Below, piece after piece: positions 30,095 to 39,778 of a DNA stretch of 64,000 nucleotides. The notes beneath the pieces are model-generated. The model was not told where the DNA came from, ran no database searches, and saw only the letters and a program-made list of their open reading frames with translations. Every line of letters begins with the position of its first letter. The stretch's first letter is position 1. Where the stretch lies: assembly GCA_964565715.1 (NCBI GenBank), contig CAZMGG010000001.1, forward strand, positions 72,266 to 136,265, given 5' to 3'. The position numbers and the translations under genes were made by a program. Source of the stretch: CAZMGG01 sp964565715. GTDB lineage: Bacteria; Planctomycetota; UBA1135; UBA2386.

Positions 30095-32320
30095 TCAGCG
30101 GCGGAACGGCACCGCCGGCAGGTCCAGCACCTCGCAGCCGTCCCGGCCCTCGGTCACCCGGATCACCCGGTCCAGGCCGGCGCCTTCGACCACCTGCATC
30201 GTGCCGGTGGTGGGCCAGAACACCTCGAGCCGCGCCAGCGCCTCGGCCCGGCCGAGTCCCAACGTCTGCCGCAGCGGGTTGCAGCCGAACGAGCCGCCGC
30301 TGCCGACGTGGCGGTAGACCGACCGCGTGACGCCGTCCTCGACGATCTCGGCCCGGATCCGCGCGCCGATCGCCGACCGGTTCGACCTCGTGCCGACCAG
30401 CTGCACCTGCAGCCAGCGGTTGCCGAAGCCCGGGTTCTCGTAGAGCGCGTCGCGGAACGCGTCGCCCGGATAGGCGCCGCCCATCTGCTCGAACACGTCC
30501 AGGTCGCCGTCCTGGTCCAGGTCGGCGAACGCGATGCCGTGACCTTTCTGCAGATGCCCCATCCCCGACGTCATCGTGCGGTCGACGAACGCCCTGCCGC
30601 CGCGGTTCATCATCAGCACGTTCGGCATCAGGCTGTAGTAGTGCGTGTCGCCGGTGCCGAGGTAGAAGTCGGGCCAGCCGTCGTTGTCGAGGTCGCCGAA
30701 GTTGCTGCCCATCGGCATCGTCGGCATGGTGAAGCCCATCTCTCGGGCGACGTCGCGGAAGCCGCCCTTGCCGTCGCCCCGGTAGATCCGCGCCACCTCG
30801 TACGGCACCTGCAGGCCCAGGTGATGCGCCGCGAGGTGGCCGATGCCGGTGATGTAGGCCGACGCGAACAGGTCCAGCCGGCCGTCGTTGTCGAAGTCCC
30901 AGAACCAGCACGGGAAGCCCTGCTCCGGCGCCGTGACGCCCGCCGCCGCCGCCACGTCCTCGAAGGTCCCGTCGCCGCGGTTCCGGTACAGCCGGTTCGG
31001 CTGTCCCAGGTTCGACACGTACAGGTCGGGCCGGCCATCGCCGTCGACATCGCCCCAGGCCACGCCCTTGCTGAAGCGGTGGTTCTGCACGCCGGCCATG
31101 GCCGCCACGTCGGTGAACGTGCCGTCGCCGTCGTTCCGCCAGAGCTGGCTCGGGCTGCGCAGCCGTTCGCTGCTCTCGTTGCCGACGAACAGGTCGAGAT
31201 CGCCGTCGCCGTCGAAGTCGGCCCAGCCGCCGCACTGGGTCGGCCAGTGCTCGCCGCCCATGCCGGCCAGGAACGTGACGTCGGTGAAGGTCAGGTCGCC
31301 GTTGTTGCGCACCAATGAGTTGGGATGGCGGCCGTGCTCGAACAGCCAGGCGCCGCGCAGCACGAAGAAGTCGAGGTCGCCGTCGTTGTCGTAGTCCGCC
31401 TGCAGCAGGTTGAGGCCGCCGTAGAGGCCGGTGAGCCCCGCCGCCGCCGTGCGATCCTCGAACGAGCCGTCGCCGCGGTTGCGCCACAGCCGGATCTGGC
31501 CGTCGGGCGCCCAGCTGCTGACCAGCAGGTCGAGCCGGCCGTCGCCGTCGAAGTCGTCGGCCACGGCACCGCCCGACGTGCTCATCGTGTCGAGGCCGAG
31601 TGCGCCGGCGATGTTCGGGAGGCGCGGGAAGCCCTCGTCGGTGGCGAACGTGGCCGCCGGCAGGCGGTGCTTCGCCGGCACGCCGTCGGGCCACTCGCCC
31701 AGCGTCATGTGCGCGAGGTTGAGCAGCCAGCGCGCCGCCAGGTGCCAGTAGTCGCTCTCCGGCGCCACCGCCAGCAGCGACTCCAGGTGGCGGATGGCGT
31801 TGCGCGAGCCCTCCGGCCGCGTGTGGATGGCGGCGCCGCGCAGCGGCAGGATGCAGCTCTCCGGCGCGTGCTGCGCGCAGCAGTTCTCGGTCTCGGCGAG
31901 GCGCAGCCAGCCGACCGCCAGGTAGAAGTCCAGCGACGTGCGGGCGCCGGTGTCGGCGGGGTCGACGGCCTCGTGGGCCTGCTGCAGCACCGCCAGGCCT
32001 TCCCGTTCGCGGCCGAGCTGCAGCTCGGCGATGCCGAGATCGCGGCGGAGCTTCCAGGAGGCCCGCGGGCCCTGCCGCTGCAGTTCCTGGCGCAGCGTCT
32101 CGGCGGTGCGGCTGCCGTAGAACGGATGCTCCGCCGGCGCACGGGCGGCGATGTCCGCCAGCAGCGCCAGCATCCGGGCGTGGGAGTCGGCGGCGGGATC
32201 GCGCGGCTGTCGGGCGTGATGCGTCACCGGCTCGGCGGGAGCCTCGCCGCAACCCGGCAGGAACGGCAGCACGGCGGCCAGGAGGACCCTGGGGCAGCAT
32301 CGCCAGCGGGGTGTGGGCAT
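30095..32320 (-). CDS. FG-GAP / ASPIC-UnbV (CRTAC1-like) lipoprotein
   Basis: A 741-residue lipoprotein: the leader ends at a lipobox (FLPGC), so Cys would be lipidated. Residues ~45-240 are helical and TPR-like (RRDLGIAELQLGREREGLAVLQQAH). From ~245 to ~610 about seven FG-GAP/VCBS repeats carry calcium loops of the D-x-D-x-D-G-x-x-D type (DFDGDGRLD, DYDNDGDLD, DVDGDGRPD). The end has the ASPIC/UnbV motif (RSNRSAIGARIRA, SGGSFGCNPLRQTLGLG). Such proteins are surface-exposed binding proteins with no enzymatic role assigned. A GTG at 32323 is an alternative start; TATGCT lies nine to twelve bases upstream. Confidence 0.87.
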   Translation of the reverse strand: MPTPRWRCCPRVLLAAVLPFLPGCGEAPAEPVTHHARQPRDPAADSHARMLALLADIAARAPAEHPFYGSRTAETLRQELQRQGPRASWKLRRDLGIAELQLGREREGLAVLQQAHEAVDPADTGARTSLDFYLAVGWLRLAETENCCAQHAPESCILPLRGAAIHTRPEGSRNAIRHLESLLAVAPESDYWHLAARWLLNLAHMTLGEWPDGVPAKHRLPAATFATDEGFPRLPNIAGALGLDTMSTSGGAVADDFDGDGRLDLLVSSWAPDGQIRLWRNRGDGSFEDRTAAAGLTGLYGGLNLLQADYDNDGDLDFFVLRGAWLFEHGRHPNSLVRNNGDLTFTDVTFLAGMGGEHWPTQCGGWADFDGDGDLDLFVGNESSERLRSPSQLWRNDGDGTFTDVAAMAGVQNHRFSKGVAWGDVDGDGRPDLYVSNLGQPNRLYRNRGDGTFEDVAAAAGVTAPEQGFPCWFWDFDNDGRLDLFASAYITGIGHLAAHHLGLQVPYEVARIYRGDGKGGFRDVAREMGFTMPTMPMGSNFGDLDNDGWPDFYLGTGDTHYYSLMPNVLMMNRGGRAFVDRTMTSGMGHLQKGHGIAFADLDQDGDLDVFEQMGGAYPGDAFRDALYENPGFGNRWLQVQLVGTRSNRSAIGARIRAEIVEDGVTRSVYRHVGSGGSFGCNPLRQTLGLGRAEALARLEVFWPTTGTMQVVEGAGLDRVIRVTEGRDGCEVLDLPAVPFRR

Positions 32321-32349
32321 CACGACGCGGGCAGCATATCGCCGGCCGA

Positions 32350-32706
32350 TCAGATCACCTTGCGCAGGATCTCCAGCAGCATCGGCAGGGCCAGCGGCTT
32401 GCTGAACACGGCGTCGACGCCGGCCATGTTGGCCTCCATTAGCACCTCGGTGGAGCTGTGGGCGGTCATCAGGATGACCGGCAGGTTGGGCCGCAGCTCG
32501 CGCATCTGGCGCAGGGCCTCGACGCCGGACATGCCGGCCATGCGGATGTCCATCACCACGGCCGCCGGTGGGTTGCGGGTGACCGCCTCGACGGCCGCCT
32601 CGCCGCTGGCGAGACCGTCCGCCTCATAGCCGAAATGACGAAGCACGTCGCAGAGGGTGCGCACCATCAACGGATCGTCGTCGACCACCAGGATCCGTTC
32701 AGGCAC
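32350..32706 (-). CDS. Single-domain response regulator (CheY-like)
   Basis: A 118-residue receiver domain with no output domain. VVDDDP holds the acidic pocket (residues 9-11), Asp53 in VMDIRMAG is the phosphorylation site, Thr81 in LMTAHS and Lys103 in FSKPLALP complete the switch. The GTG start lies inside the end of the kinase gene (8-base overlap), so they form a two-component pair. Without an effector domain it must act by protein contact or in a phosphorelay. Confidence 0.9.
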   Translation of the reverse strand: MPERILVVDDDPLMVRTLCDVLRHFGYEADGLASGEAAVEAVTRNPPAAVVMDIRMAGMSGVEALRQMRELRPNLPVILMTAHSSTEVLMEANMAGVDAVFSKPLALPMLLEILRKVI

Positions 32707-34582
32707 CCGCCACCTCCAGCTGGGCGGCCGGCAGCTCCAGGACGAACGTGGCGCCGCCGCCAGGCGGCGACGGGGCGAGCACCAGCGCGCCGCCGTTGGC
32801 CTCCGCCAGCCGGCGGGACACCGACAGACCGAGGCCGATGCCGCGGGCTCGCGTGGTGAAGAGGGGCTCGAACACCCGCGAACGCAGGTGCTCGCTCACG
32901 CCGGGGCCGCTGTCCGTCACGCGCAGCTGCACCCTGCCGTCCACCTCGCTGCCGGACACCGTCAGGCATCCGCCGGCCTGCCCCTCCATGGCCTGCACGG
33001 CGTTGGTCAGGAGGTTGAAGATCACTTGGCCGATCTGCACGCCATCGGCACGGACCAGCAGGCGTGGCAGTTGCCGCTGCACCTGCACCGACAGGGGGCC
33101 GAGCCGCGCCAGCTGCTCATCGACGATCGCCGCCAGGTCGACCACGGCCAGGCTGGGCGGGCGATGTCGGGTGAAATCCAGCAGATCGTTGGTGATCTTC
33201 TCGGAGAGGCTCACCTGGCGGCGCAGGATTCCGAGGTACTCCCGCACCTGCGGCTGCGACGACGACAACACCATCTCCAGATAGAAGATCGCGTTGGTCA
33301 TGACCCCCAGCGGATTGCGCAGCTCGTGACCGACGCTGCCGGCGAGCTGGCCGAGCAGGGCCAGCTTCTCCTGGCGGACCAGGTCGTCCTGCGCATCGCG
33401 GAGCTGTTCCACCGCCCGCCGCAGATCGGCGGTGCGGTCGGTGACCAGCCGCTCCTGCTCCGCCAGGGTCTCCTCGACGCGCGCGGCCATCACGTTGAAC
33501 GCCTCGGTGAGCCGACCCAGTTCGTCGGGGCGGTGCGCCACCAGGCGTCGCGAGAAGTCGCCGCCAGCGATGGCCTCGGCGGCGCGGGTGGCGTCGCGCA
33601 GCGGCGTGGTGATCCGACGGCTGATCCACCAGGCGCCCAACGCCCCCAGCAGCAGCAGGCCGCAGCCGACCGACACCAGCAGCGCCAGCAGTTCGTCCGC
33701 GGGTGCCAGCGCGCTGGTCGCGTCGCTCTCGACCCAGAGGATCCACGGCGATTCCGTGAGACGGACCCCGGCCCCCAGCCGCAGCTCGCCGTCGGCGGCG
33801 ACGAAGGCGTCCGGCTGTTCCAGCGGATCCGGTACGGGTGGTGGCATGCGCCGCTCGAAGTCCGTCCACGCGGAACCATCGGGGTTGCCGACCAGCAGTC
33901 GCGCGTGAGGATCGATCAGGCGTCCCAGCAACTCCGCTCCCTGCCCGCCGATGAAGTTCTGCCGCACCAGCAGCACGACCCCGGTCAGCGCGGCATTCTC
34001 CTCGGCGACGTCAGCGACCACCTCGAAGTAGGGTTCCTCGCCGACGAAGCGGATCGGCTGGATGCCGCGCTTGGCCGGCGGCGGCTCCTCGATCGACTCG
34101 ATCGCCGGCGCCGCGGCATCCGTCGCGCGCGGACTGGTGACGCGCAGCAGCCGCCGGCCGTCGCCGGACCACAGCTCGGCCACGCCGGTGCCGCCCCGAC
34201 GCAGGGCGTTGGTCAGGATCTGGCGCGCCGGCCCCTCGGTCGCGGGATCGGGCTGCCGTGCCCAGCGGACGAGATCGGGCCGGCTCGCCGACCACTGCAC
34301 CCAACGCTGTCGGCCGCGGATCGCCAGGTCGAACACCGTCGCCACCTCACGCGCTCCCGCCTGCAGCCGTTCGCTCCCGGTGCGGATCAGGTTGCGCTGC
34401 ACCTCCGAGTAGACGCAGGCCGAGAGGATGCCGAGGATCGGCGCCAGCAGCCCGATGATCAGCAGGGGCAGCTGCCGTTCGATGGACACCACCCGTGGCC
34501 GTTGGCTGGCGGAGCGGGCGACGAGGTCGGCGACCTTCGTTCGGCTGCCGGGAACGACGCTGTTCGACGAGGGGGCTGGCAC
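32699..34582 (-). CDS. Membrane-bound sensor histidine kinase
   Basis: 627 residues from a GTG start. Transmembrane helix 1 (~38-58) and helix 2 (~298-320) flank a ~240-residue periplasmic sensor of the double-Cache type. A HAMP domain (~320-375) and coiled coil (~375-405) lead to the phosphoacceptor His419 in GSVGHELRNPLG. The ATP-binding domain shows the N box (FNLLTNAVQAM), G1 (VTDSGPGV) and G2 (GIGLGLSV). It probably phosphorylates the overlapping single-domain regulator. The signal is unknown. Confidence 0.9.
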   Translation of the reverse strand: MPAPSSNSVVPGSRTKVADLVARSASQRPRVVSIERQLPLLIIGLLAPILGILSACVYSEVQRNLIRTGSERLQAGAREVATVFDLAIRGRQRWVQWSASRPDLVRWARQPDPATEGPARQILTNALRRGGTGVAELWSGDGRRLLRVTSPRATDAAAPAIESIEEPPPAKRGIQPIRFVGEEPYFEVVADVAEENAALTGVVLLVRQNFIGGQGAELLGRLIDPHARLLVGNPDGSAWTDFERRMPPPVPDPLEQPDAFVAADGELRLGAGVRLTESPWILWVESDATSALAPADELLALLVSVGCGLLLLGALGAWWISRRITTPLRDATRAAEAIAGGDFSRRLVAHRPDELGRLTEAFNVMAARVEETLAEQERLVTDRTADLRRAVEQLRDAQDDLVRQEKLALLGQLAGSVGHELRNPLGVMTNAIFYLEMVLSSSQPQVREYLGILRRQVSLSEKITNDLLDFTRHRPPSLAVVDLAAIVDEQLARLGPLSVQVQRQLPRLLVRADGVQIGQVIFNLLTNAVQAMEGQAGGCLTVSGSEVDGRVQLRVTDSGPGVSEHLRSRVFEPLFTTRARGIGLGLSVSRRLAEANGGALVLAPSPPGGGATFVLELPAAQLEVAGA

Positions 34583-34699
34583 GGCTCGGACTCCGCCCGC
34601 ATTCCAGCGGGCGGCACCGCCGTCGACAAGCCATCCATGACGATGCCGTTGCAGTCGCCCTCACGGATCAGAAGCGCGACTGCCGATCCGGCGCCCGCC

Positions 34700-35635
34700 T
34701 CAGCGCACGTCGAGCAGCAGGTCGACGCCGTTCGACGTGATCGCGCCCATCGCATTCACCGGCGAGAACGTCAGCGACTGCGAGAACAGGTGGCTCCCGG
34801 CGAACGCCGGCAGGTTGGGCAGCGCCAGCGCCTGGTTGGCAGTGGCGCCCGGCACCAGGAACACCAGGCTCACGTCAGGGCTCAGGTGCTGCAGGCAGCC
34901 CGGCATGCCCAGGCTGTCCAGCGGGATGCCCGGCAGGAACTGCGCGAAGCTCAGCAGCGAGGCGCCGATCTGGGTGCCTGCCGGGATGTTGCCGGTGGTC
35001 AGGTTGAAGTTGCTGCCGAGGATCGGCCGCGCCGACAGGGTGAGCTGCAGGGGCGGCGTGCCGCAGCCCGTGCCATAGCTGCTCCACGCCGCGTAGCCGG
35101 TCGCCGGCGTCACGTAGATCTCCACCCGCGCCAGCGAGCCGCCGTTCTCGGTCGAGTAGGGCTGGCCGCCGCCGGTGGTGTGCAGGTTGGTCTGCGTCAG
35201 GAACCGCTGCAGCGTCACCGGCGCGCCCAGCACGTTGCTGGCGAAGTTGTTCGGCGCATACGAGTTCAGCATCGTCGTCGTGCCGCAGGCGCCCAGCACG
35301 CCGACCCATTCGCCGGCGGCGAACGGAATCGAGCAGGGGATGATCTGCGTGCTCGGCACGTTGTTGGCGTAGAACACCTGCGGCTCGTTGGCGGTGGCGG
35401 AGTACAGCGGCGGCGCCGCGGTCATCCGGCGGACCTCCACGCACTGCGTGCCGTTGTTCTGCTCGTCGGGCACCCGCAGGCCGACGATCACGAACGCCAC
35501 CGGCGCCTGGAAGAACAGGCCGCGGGTGGCGTTGGCGCTGGACCAGGTGGAGGTGTAGTTGGGCAGCGGGATCTGGGTGCCCTGGGCCGCGGCGGCGGCG
35601 CTGAGCGCGAGAATGAGGAGCAGCGGGCGATGCAT
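34700..35635 (-). CDS. Secreted protein with the shared C-terminal domain
   Basis: About 311 residues from the ATG at 35635, which has AAGG eight bases upstream and opens a signal peptide (MHRPLLLILALSAAAAAQG). The N-terminal half is a beta-rich module without recognised family; it resembles that of 40121-41032 in general layout. From ~180 (YGTGCGTPPLQ) the shared domain follows, with IPLDSLGMPGC, ALPNLPAFAGSHLFSQS and a closing SNGVDLLL. No active site is visible. A role at the cell surface is inferred from the signal peptide only. Confidence 0.75.
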   Translation of the reverse strand: MHRPLLLILALSAAAAAQGTQIPLPNYTSTWSSANATRGLFFQAPVAFVIVGLRVPDEQNNGTQCVEVRRMTAAPPLYSATANEPQVFYANNVPSTQIIPCSIPFAAGEWVGVLGACGTTTMLNSYAPNNFASNVLGAPVTLQRFLTQTNLHTTGGGQPYSTENGGSLARVEIYVTPATGYAAWSSYGTGCGTPPLQLTLSARPILGSNFNLTTGNIPAGTQIGASLLSFAQFLPGIPLDSLGMPGCLQHLSPDVSLVFLVPGATANQALALPNLPAFAGSHLFSQSLTFSPVNAMGAITSNGVDLLLDVR

Positions 35636-35812
35636 GGTGGTACCTTTCGGGTGGTGGTGGTGCGAGACGAGGAGCCCTTGTCCCACCGGCTCGCGAAGGC
35701 GTCAATGGGGGGGCGTTCGGGGCGTGCGCCGTTGACTCGGCCGGCGGTGCCCGGCGATCCTGTGGGACCGCCGTGAGCAGATCCTGTCCGGCGCGACGAA
35801 ACCGAGGAGACG

Positions 35813-36091
35813 ATGGCTGAGCCCATGACCGAAGAACAGGCGGATCGGAAGCAGCTCGCGACCCTGGCCTCGCGGCGGACGCCGGTATGGGTCGGCATGC
35901 TCATCGGCGGGCTCGGCATCGGCGTCGGCTTCGGCAGTTCCACGCGGGGCGCGACGATCGCCGGCGCGGTCTGCATCACCGGTGGCCTGCTCGCGATCGA
36001 GCGGAACCAGCGCCTCGACCCCATGCTCCGCGAACTCCGGCGGCTGCAGGCGGAGGTGGCGCGGCTCGGCGGGCGGCAGGATCAGGGGTGA
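35813..36091 (+). CDS. Small membrane protein (92 aa)
   Basis: The ATG follows GAGGAG at four bases. A charged N-terminus (~1-24) leads into two adjacent hydrophobic glycine-rich helices (WVGMLIGGLGIGVGFG and ATIAGAVCITGGLLAI) and a C-terminal amphipathic helix (MLRELRRLQAEVARLGG). A small inner-membrane protein with a short coiled coil is likely. I do not recognise a family. It is divergent from the secreted gene at 34700 and convergent with 36101-39778. Confidence 0.6.
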   Translation: MAEPMTEEQADRKQLATLASRRTPVWVGMLIGGLGIGVGFGSSTRGATIAGAVCITGGLLAIERNQRLDPMLRELRRLQAEVARLGGRQDQG

Positions 36092-36100
36092 CCGGCAGCC

Positions 36101-39100
36101 TCAGCGCCCGATCACGACGCCACCACCCGCACCCGGCGCCGCCTGCTCGGTGATCTGACCGTCGGGCCACCGCACCCGCAGCCTGCCGTCCGCCGGCACG
36201 CTCGCGAAGAACGCCACCGGCGCCGACTGCGACAGGTACCCGCCACCGCCGTCGATCGTGCGCAGGTGCCGGCGACCATCGGCGCCGACCAGTTCGATCC
36301 GCGCGCCGATGCCGGTGGGATTGCCCGGCCCGCCGCGCAGGCGCACTGCCAGCCCGTTGCCGTCGCGGCCCGTGCCGCAGAGGAGTCGCACCGGCCCGTC
36401 GTTGGTCGACACTGCCACGTCGGGCCGCGCATCCCCGTCGACGTCCAGCACCGCCAGCGCCTTGTGGTCGCCCGGCAGCACGATGCCCGAACGCCAGGCC
36501 GGCACCGCCTCGAATGTGGCGTCGCCGAGGCCGCGCAGCAGGAGCCCCAGACCGCCGCCGAAGCGGCCGGTCTCCGGTTCGGGCGAGAACGAGTTCTGCG
36601 CCAGCAGCAGGTCCAGCACACCGTCGCCGTCGGCGTCCAGGACGCCGATGCCCTGCACCGGCGCCACCTGGGCCAGCGGCGGCAGCGGCAGCGTGGTGAA
36701 GGTGGCTCCGTCGTTGCGCAGGACGAGGCTCCGCAGCTCGTCGCAGCGCAGCTCCAGGCAGCGGCCCAGCGCGTCGCTGCCGTAGATCTCCGGCAGGGTC
36801 GCCCGGGCGAAGGCATCGAAGGTGCGGAACTTCTCGGCCAGGAACGGCATGGCCTGGCTGCTGCAGCTGCGGCCGCGCACCGGCAGGACCTGGTCGCCGG
36901 ACTGCTTGGCCTCGACGACGTCGAGGACGCCGTTCTGGTCGAAGTCGTCGGCGTAGAGGCGCAGCGGGTGGGCCGGATCGGCCTTGTACTTGGTGTTGGT
37001 GCCGAGATTGCCGGCGATCAGGTCGAGGTCGCCGTCGCCGTCGAGGTCGGCGGCGGCGAGGCCGAACCACTGGCCGCTCGTCGCCCCGAGGCCGAGGTCG
37101 TTGGTGATCTCGCGGAAGGCGCCCTGTTCGTTGCGGAAGACGCGGAGCGGGCGCCACTGGGCCGCCAGCACCAGGTCCTGCCAGCCGTCGCCATCGAGGT
37201 CGGCCCACAGGGCGGCGGTGACCATGCCGGCATCGGCCAGCGCCGGCAGCAGGGCGGCGGTGGCGTCGGTGAAGCGGCCGCCGTCGTTCCGCAGGAGCGC
37301 GCTCGGCGGCGCGTGCGGGAAGCGGCCGGCGATGGTGCGGCCGCCGACCAGGAGATCGAGGTCGCCGTCGCGGTCGAAGTCGGCGGCGCAGACGACGGCG
37401 CCGCTGTGGCGCAGGTCGGGCAGGGCATCGTCGGCGCGGGTGAAGGTGCCCTTGCCGTCGTTGCGGTAGAGGCGGTCGCGCAGCAGCTCGGTGCGTTCGC
37501 CGTGCTCGATGCCGCCGCTGACGACGTAGAGGTCCAGGTCGGCGTCGCCATCGGCGTCGAACAGGAGCGCGCCGAGATCCTCGCCGGCGGCGTCGTCGGC
37601 CCAGGGGCCGGGCAGCGGCTCGGTGCGGCCGTCGCCGAGGTTGCGCAGCAGGACGCCCGGCTGGCCGGCGGCGCCGCCGACGAAGAGATCGTCACGGCCG
37701 TCGCCGTCGACGTCGCCGCAGGCGAGTCCGGGGCCCAGCCGGGACAGGCGGTGGGGCAGCAGCGGCTGCAGGGCGTAGTCGTCGAACGGCTGCTCCTGGT
37801 GGCGGGCCGGCAGTCCGCCGAGGTCGCGGAAGTGCGGCGCCAGGACGGGAGCGGGGCGCGGCGGCGCCGCGGGGCCGGTTTCGGCGATGGTGAAGTGGCG
37901 GTCGGTGGGCAGGTCGCGGAACTCCTGCTCGAAGCCCGAGGGCCAGCGGACGCGCAGCCATTCGATGCGGGCGGCATCGCCGAGGCCGAAGTGTTCGACG
38001 GCCTCGTGACCGCCCATGTAGCCGCGCGACAGGCTGACCAGGCGGGTCTGCAGGAGGCCTGCGGCCTGCAGGGTGATGGTGGCGCCGACGCCGTGGCGGT
38101 TGCTCCTGGTGCCGTGCAGGGAGACCAGGACGGCGCGGCCGTCGTGGCCGCGGTTGGCGAAGATGCTGGCGGGCTGGTTCTGGTTGTTGACGACGATGTC
38201 GAGGTCGCCGTCGCGATCCAGGTCGGCGATGACGGCGCCCTGGCCGACGGACGGCTCGTCGAGGCCCCAGGCGGCGCCGACGTCGGCGAAGCGGAGGCCG
38301 CCGGTGTTGCGGCGGGCGACGTTGCGCTCCCGGACCGGCTCGATGGCGCGCGCCAGCGCCAGGGCCTGGGCCTTCTGGCCGGAGCGCCACAGCCGGCGGA
38401 ACTCGGCCACCGAGTCGGGATTGTCCTCGAACAGGGCGATGCCGTTGCTGGCGAAGAAGTCGAGGCGGCCGTCGTTGTCGAGGTCGGCGAAGCGCACCGC
38501 CCAGGTCCAGTCGGTGCTGGCCAGGCCGGCGAGGTGGCCGATCTCGGCGAAGCGCCCGGTGCCGGTGTTGAGGAACACCGCGTTGCGCATCACCTGCGGC
38601 GGCGCGCTGTTCATCAGGAACCAGCGCTTCTCGTCCATGTTGCCCATCAGCATCTTGCCCATGTAGTGCGAGGTGCTGGACATGTCGGCGATGCAGAATT
38701 CCAACCGGCCGTCGTTGTCGATGTCGCCGAAGTCGCCGCCCATGCCGAAGTAGGCGGTCTGCGGCAGCGCCTGCCCGGCGATCTCCTCGAAGGTGCCGTC
38801 ACGGCGGTTGCGGTAGAGGCGGTCGGCGGACTCGAGGTCGTTGCCGACGTAGAGGTCGAGCCAGCCGTCGCCGTCGAGGTCCCACCAGGTGGCCGACAGG
38901 CCGCTGCCCTGGTGCTGGACACCGGCCTGGAAGGTCACGTCGTGCCACTGCGCGTAGCCGTCGTTGCGCAGCAGGCGGTCGCGCTGGGCTGTGTTGAACA
39001 CCTGGCCCTGGAAGGTGAAGTAGAAGTCGGCCTGGCTCGGGTCGACCTGCAGTTCGCCGTCCTGACGGAGGGGCCGGAATGCCGGCTGGGTCAGTTCCTC

Positions 39101-39778
39101 GCGGGTCTTGCGGAAGTCCCTGGGCAGCGTCACCTCGGCGATCAGCTCGGTGGGGAGCTGCGGGCCGAACACACGGTTGGTGAGCAGGTAGAGGTCGAGA
39201 TCGCCGTCGTTGTCGTAGTCGGCGAAGGCGGCGCCGGTGCAGGCGCCGATGGCGGCGAGGCCGAAGCGGCCGGCGTCCTCGCGGAAGGTGCCGTTGCCCT
39301 GGTTGAGGTAGAGCAGGTTGGGCGACTCGAGGTTGCAGACGTAGAGGTCGAGGTCGCCGTCGTTGTCGATGTCGACGAAGGTGGCGGCGGTGCCCCACGC
39401 ATCGCCGCCGTCGAGTCCGCCGGCGGCTGCGGTGACGTCCTCGAAGCGCAGCGGTGCCACCTGGCGGTAGAGGCGGTTGGGACCGTCCTGGGAGACGAGA
39501 TACAGGTCCGGCAGCCCGTCCTGGTCGTAGTCGCCCACTGCGACGCCGGCGCCGGAGTACACGTACGGCACCACGTTCTCGCGGCGCAGCAGGTTGGTGA
39601 ACGCGACGCCGCTGGTGGTGGGGTCCAACCGCTGGAAGCGTGTGCCATCCGCGGCGGAGCGCGCGGCCAGCGGTGTCGAGCTGATCGGCGGCAGATCCGC
39701 CGGCGCGTCCCCGCCGCAGGCGGTGACGAGCAGGAGCCATGGCAACGCGGCGGGCAGCGTACGACGGAGGCGGCGCAT
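36101..39778 (-). CDS. Double-length FG-GAP / ASPIC-UnbV lipoprotein
   Basis: A 1225-residue lipoprotein (lipobox LVTAC). It contains two complete modules in tandem. Module 1 (~55-640) has FG-GAP repeats (DYDQDGLPD, DIDNDGDLD, DLDGDGWLD) ending in an ASPIC/UnbV block (RSNRHGVGATITL, GHEAVEHFGLG). Module 2 (~690-1225) has a further FG-GAP series (DVDGDGRDD, DFDRDGDLD, DLDGDGDLD) and a second ASPIC/UnbV-like end (NPTGIGARIEL, VRWPDGQ). The N-terminal FTNLLRRENVVPYVYSGAGVAVGDYD is typical of CRTAC1-like proteins. It is probably displayed on the outer surface and binds calcium. No enzyme motif is seen. Confidence 0.87.
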   Translation of the reverse strand: MRRLRRTLPAALPWLLLVTACGGDAPADLPPISSTPLAARSAADGTRFQRLDPTTSGVAFTNLLRRENVVPYVYSGAGVAVGDYDQDGLPDLYLVSQDGPNRLYRQVAPLRFEDVTAAAGGLDGGDAWGTAATFVDIDNDGDLDLYVCNLESPNLLYLNQGNGTFREDAGRFGLAAIGACTGAAFADYDNDGDLDLYLLTNRVFGPQLPTELIAEVTLPRDFRKTREELTQPAFRPLRQDGELQVDPSQADFYFTFQGQVFNTAQRDRLLRNDGYAQWHDVTFQAGVQHQGSGLSATWWDLDGDGWLDLYVGNDLESADRLYRNRRDGTFEEIAGQALPQTAYFGMGGDFGDIDNDGRLEFCIADMSSTSHYMGKMLMGNMDEKRWFLMNSAPPQVMRNAVFLNTGTGRFAEIGHLAGLASTDWTWAVRFADLDNDGRLDFFASNGIALFEDNPDSVAEFRRLWRSGQKAQALALARAIEPVRERNVARRNTGGLRFADVGAAWGLDEPSVGQGAVIADLDRDGDLDIVVNNQNQPASIFANRGHDGRAVLVSLHGTRSNRHGVGATITLQAAGLLQTRLVSLSRGYMGGHEAVEHFGLGDAARIEWLRVRWPSGFEQEFRDLPTDRHFTIAETGPAAPPRPAPVLAPHFRDLGGLPARHQEQPFDDYALQPLLPHRLSRLGPGLACGDVDGDGRDDLFVGGAAGQPGVLLRNLGDGRTEPLPGPWADDAAGEDLGALLFDADGDADLDLYVVSGGIEHGERTELLRDRLYRNDGKGTFTRADDALPDLRHSGAVVCAADFDRDGDLDLLVGGRTIAGRFPHAPPSALLRNDGGRFTDATAALLPALADAGMVTAALWADLDGDGWQDLVLAAQWRPLRVFRNEQGAFREITNDLGLGATSGQWFGLAAADLDGDGDLDLIAGNLGTNTKYKADPAHPLRLYADDFDQNGVLDVVEAKQSGDQVLPVRGRSCSSQAMPFLAEKFRTFDAFARATLPEIYGSDALGRCLELRCDELRSLVLRNDGATFTTLPLPPLAQVAPVQGIGVLDADGDGVLDLLLAQNSFSPEPETGRFGGGLGLLLRGLGDATFEAVPAWRSGIVLPGDHKALAVLDVDGDARPDVAVSTNDGPVRLLCGTGRDGNGLAVRLRGGPGNPTGIGARIELVGADGRRHLRTIDGGGGYLSQSAPVAFFASVPADGRLRVRWPDGQITEQAAPGAGGGVVIGR

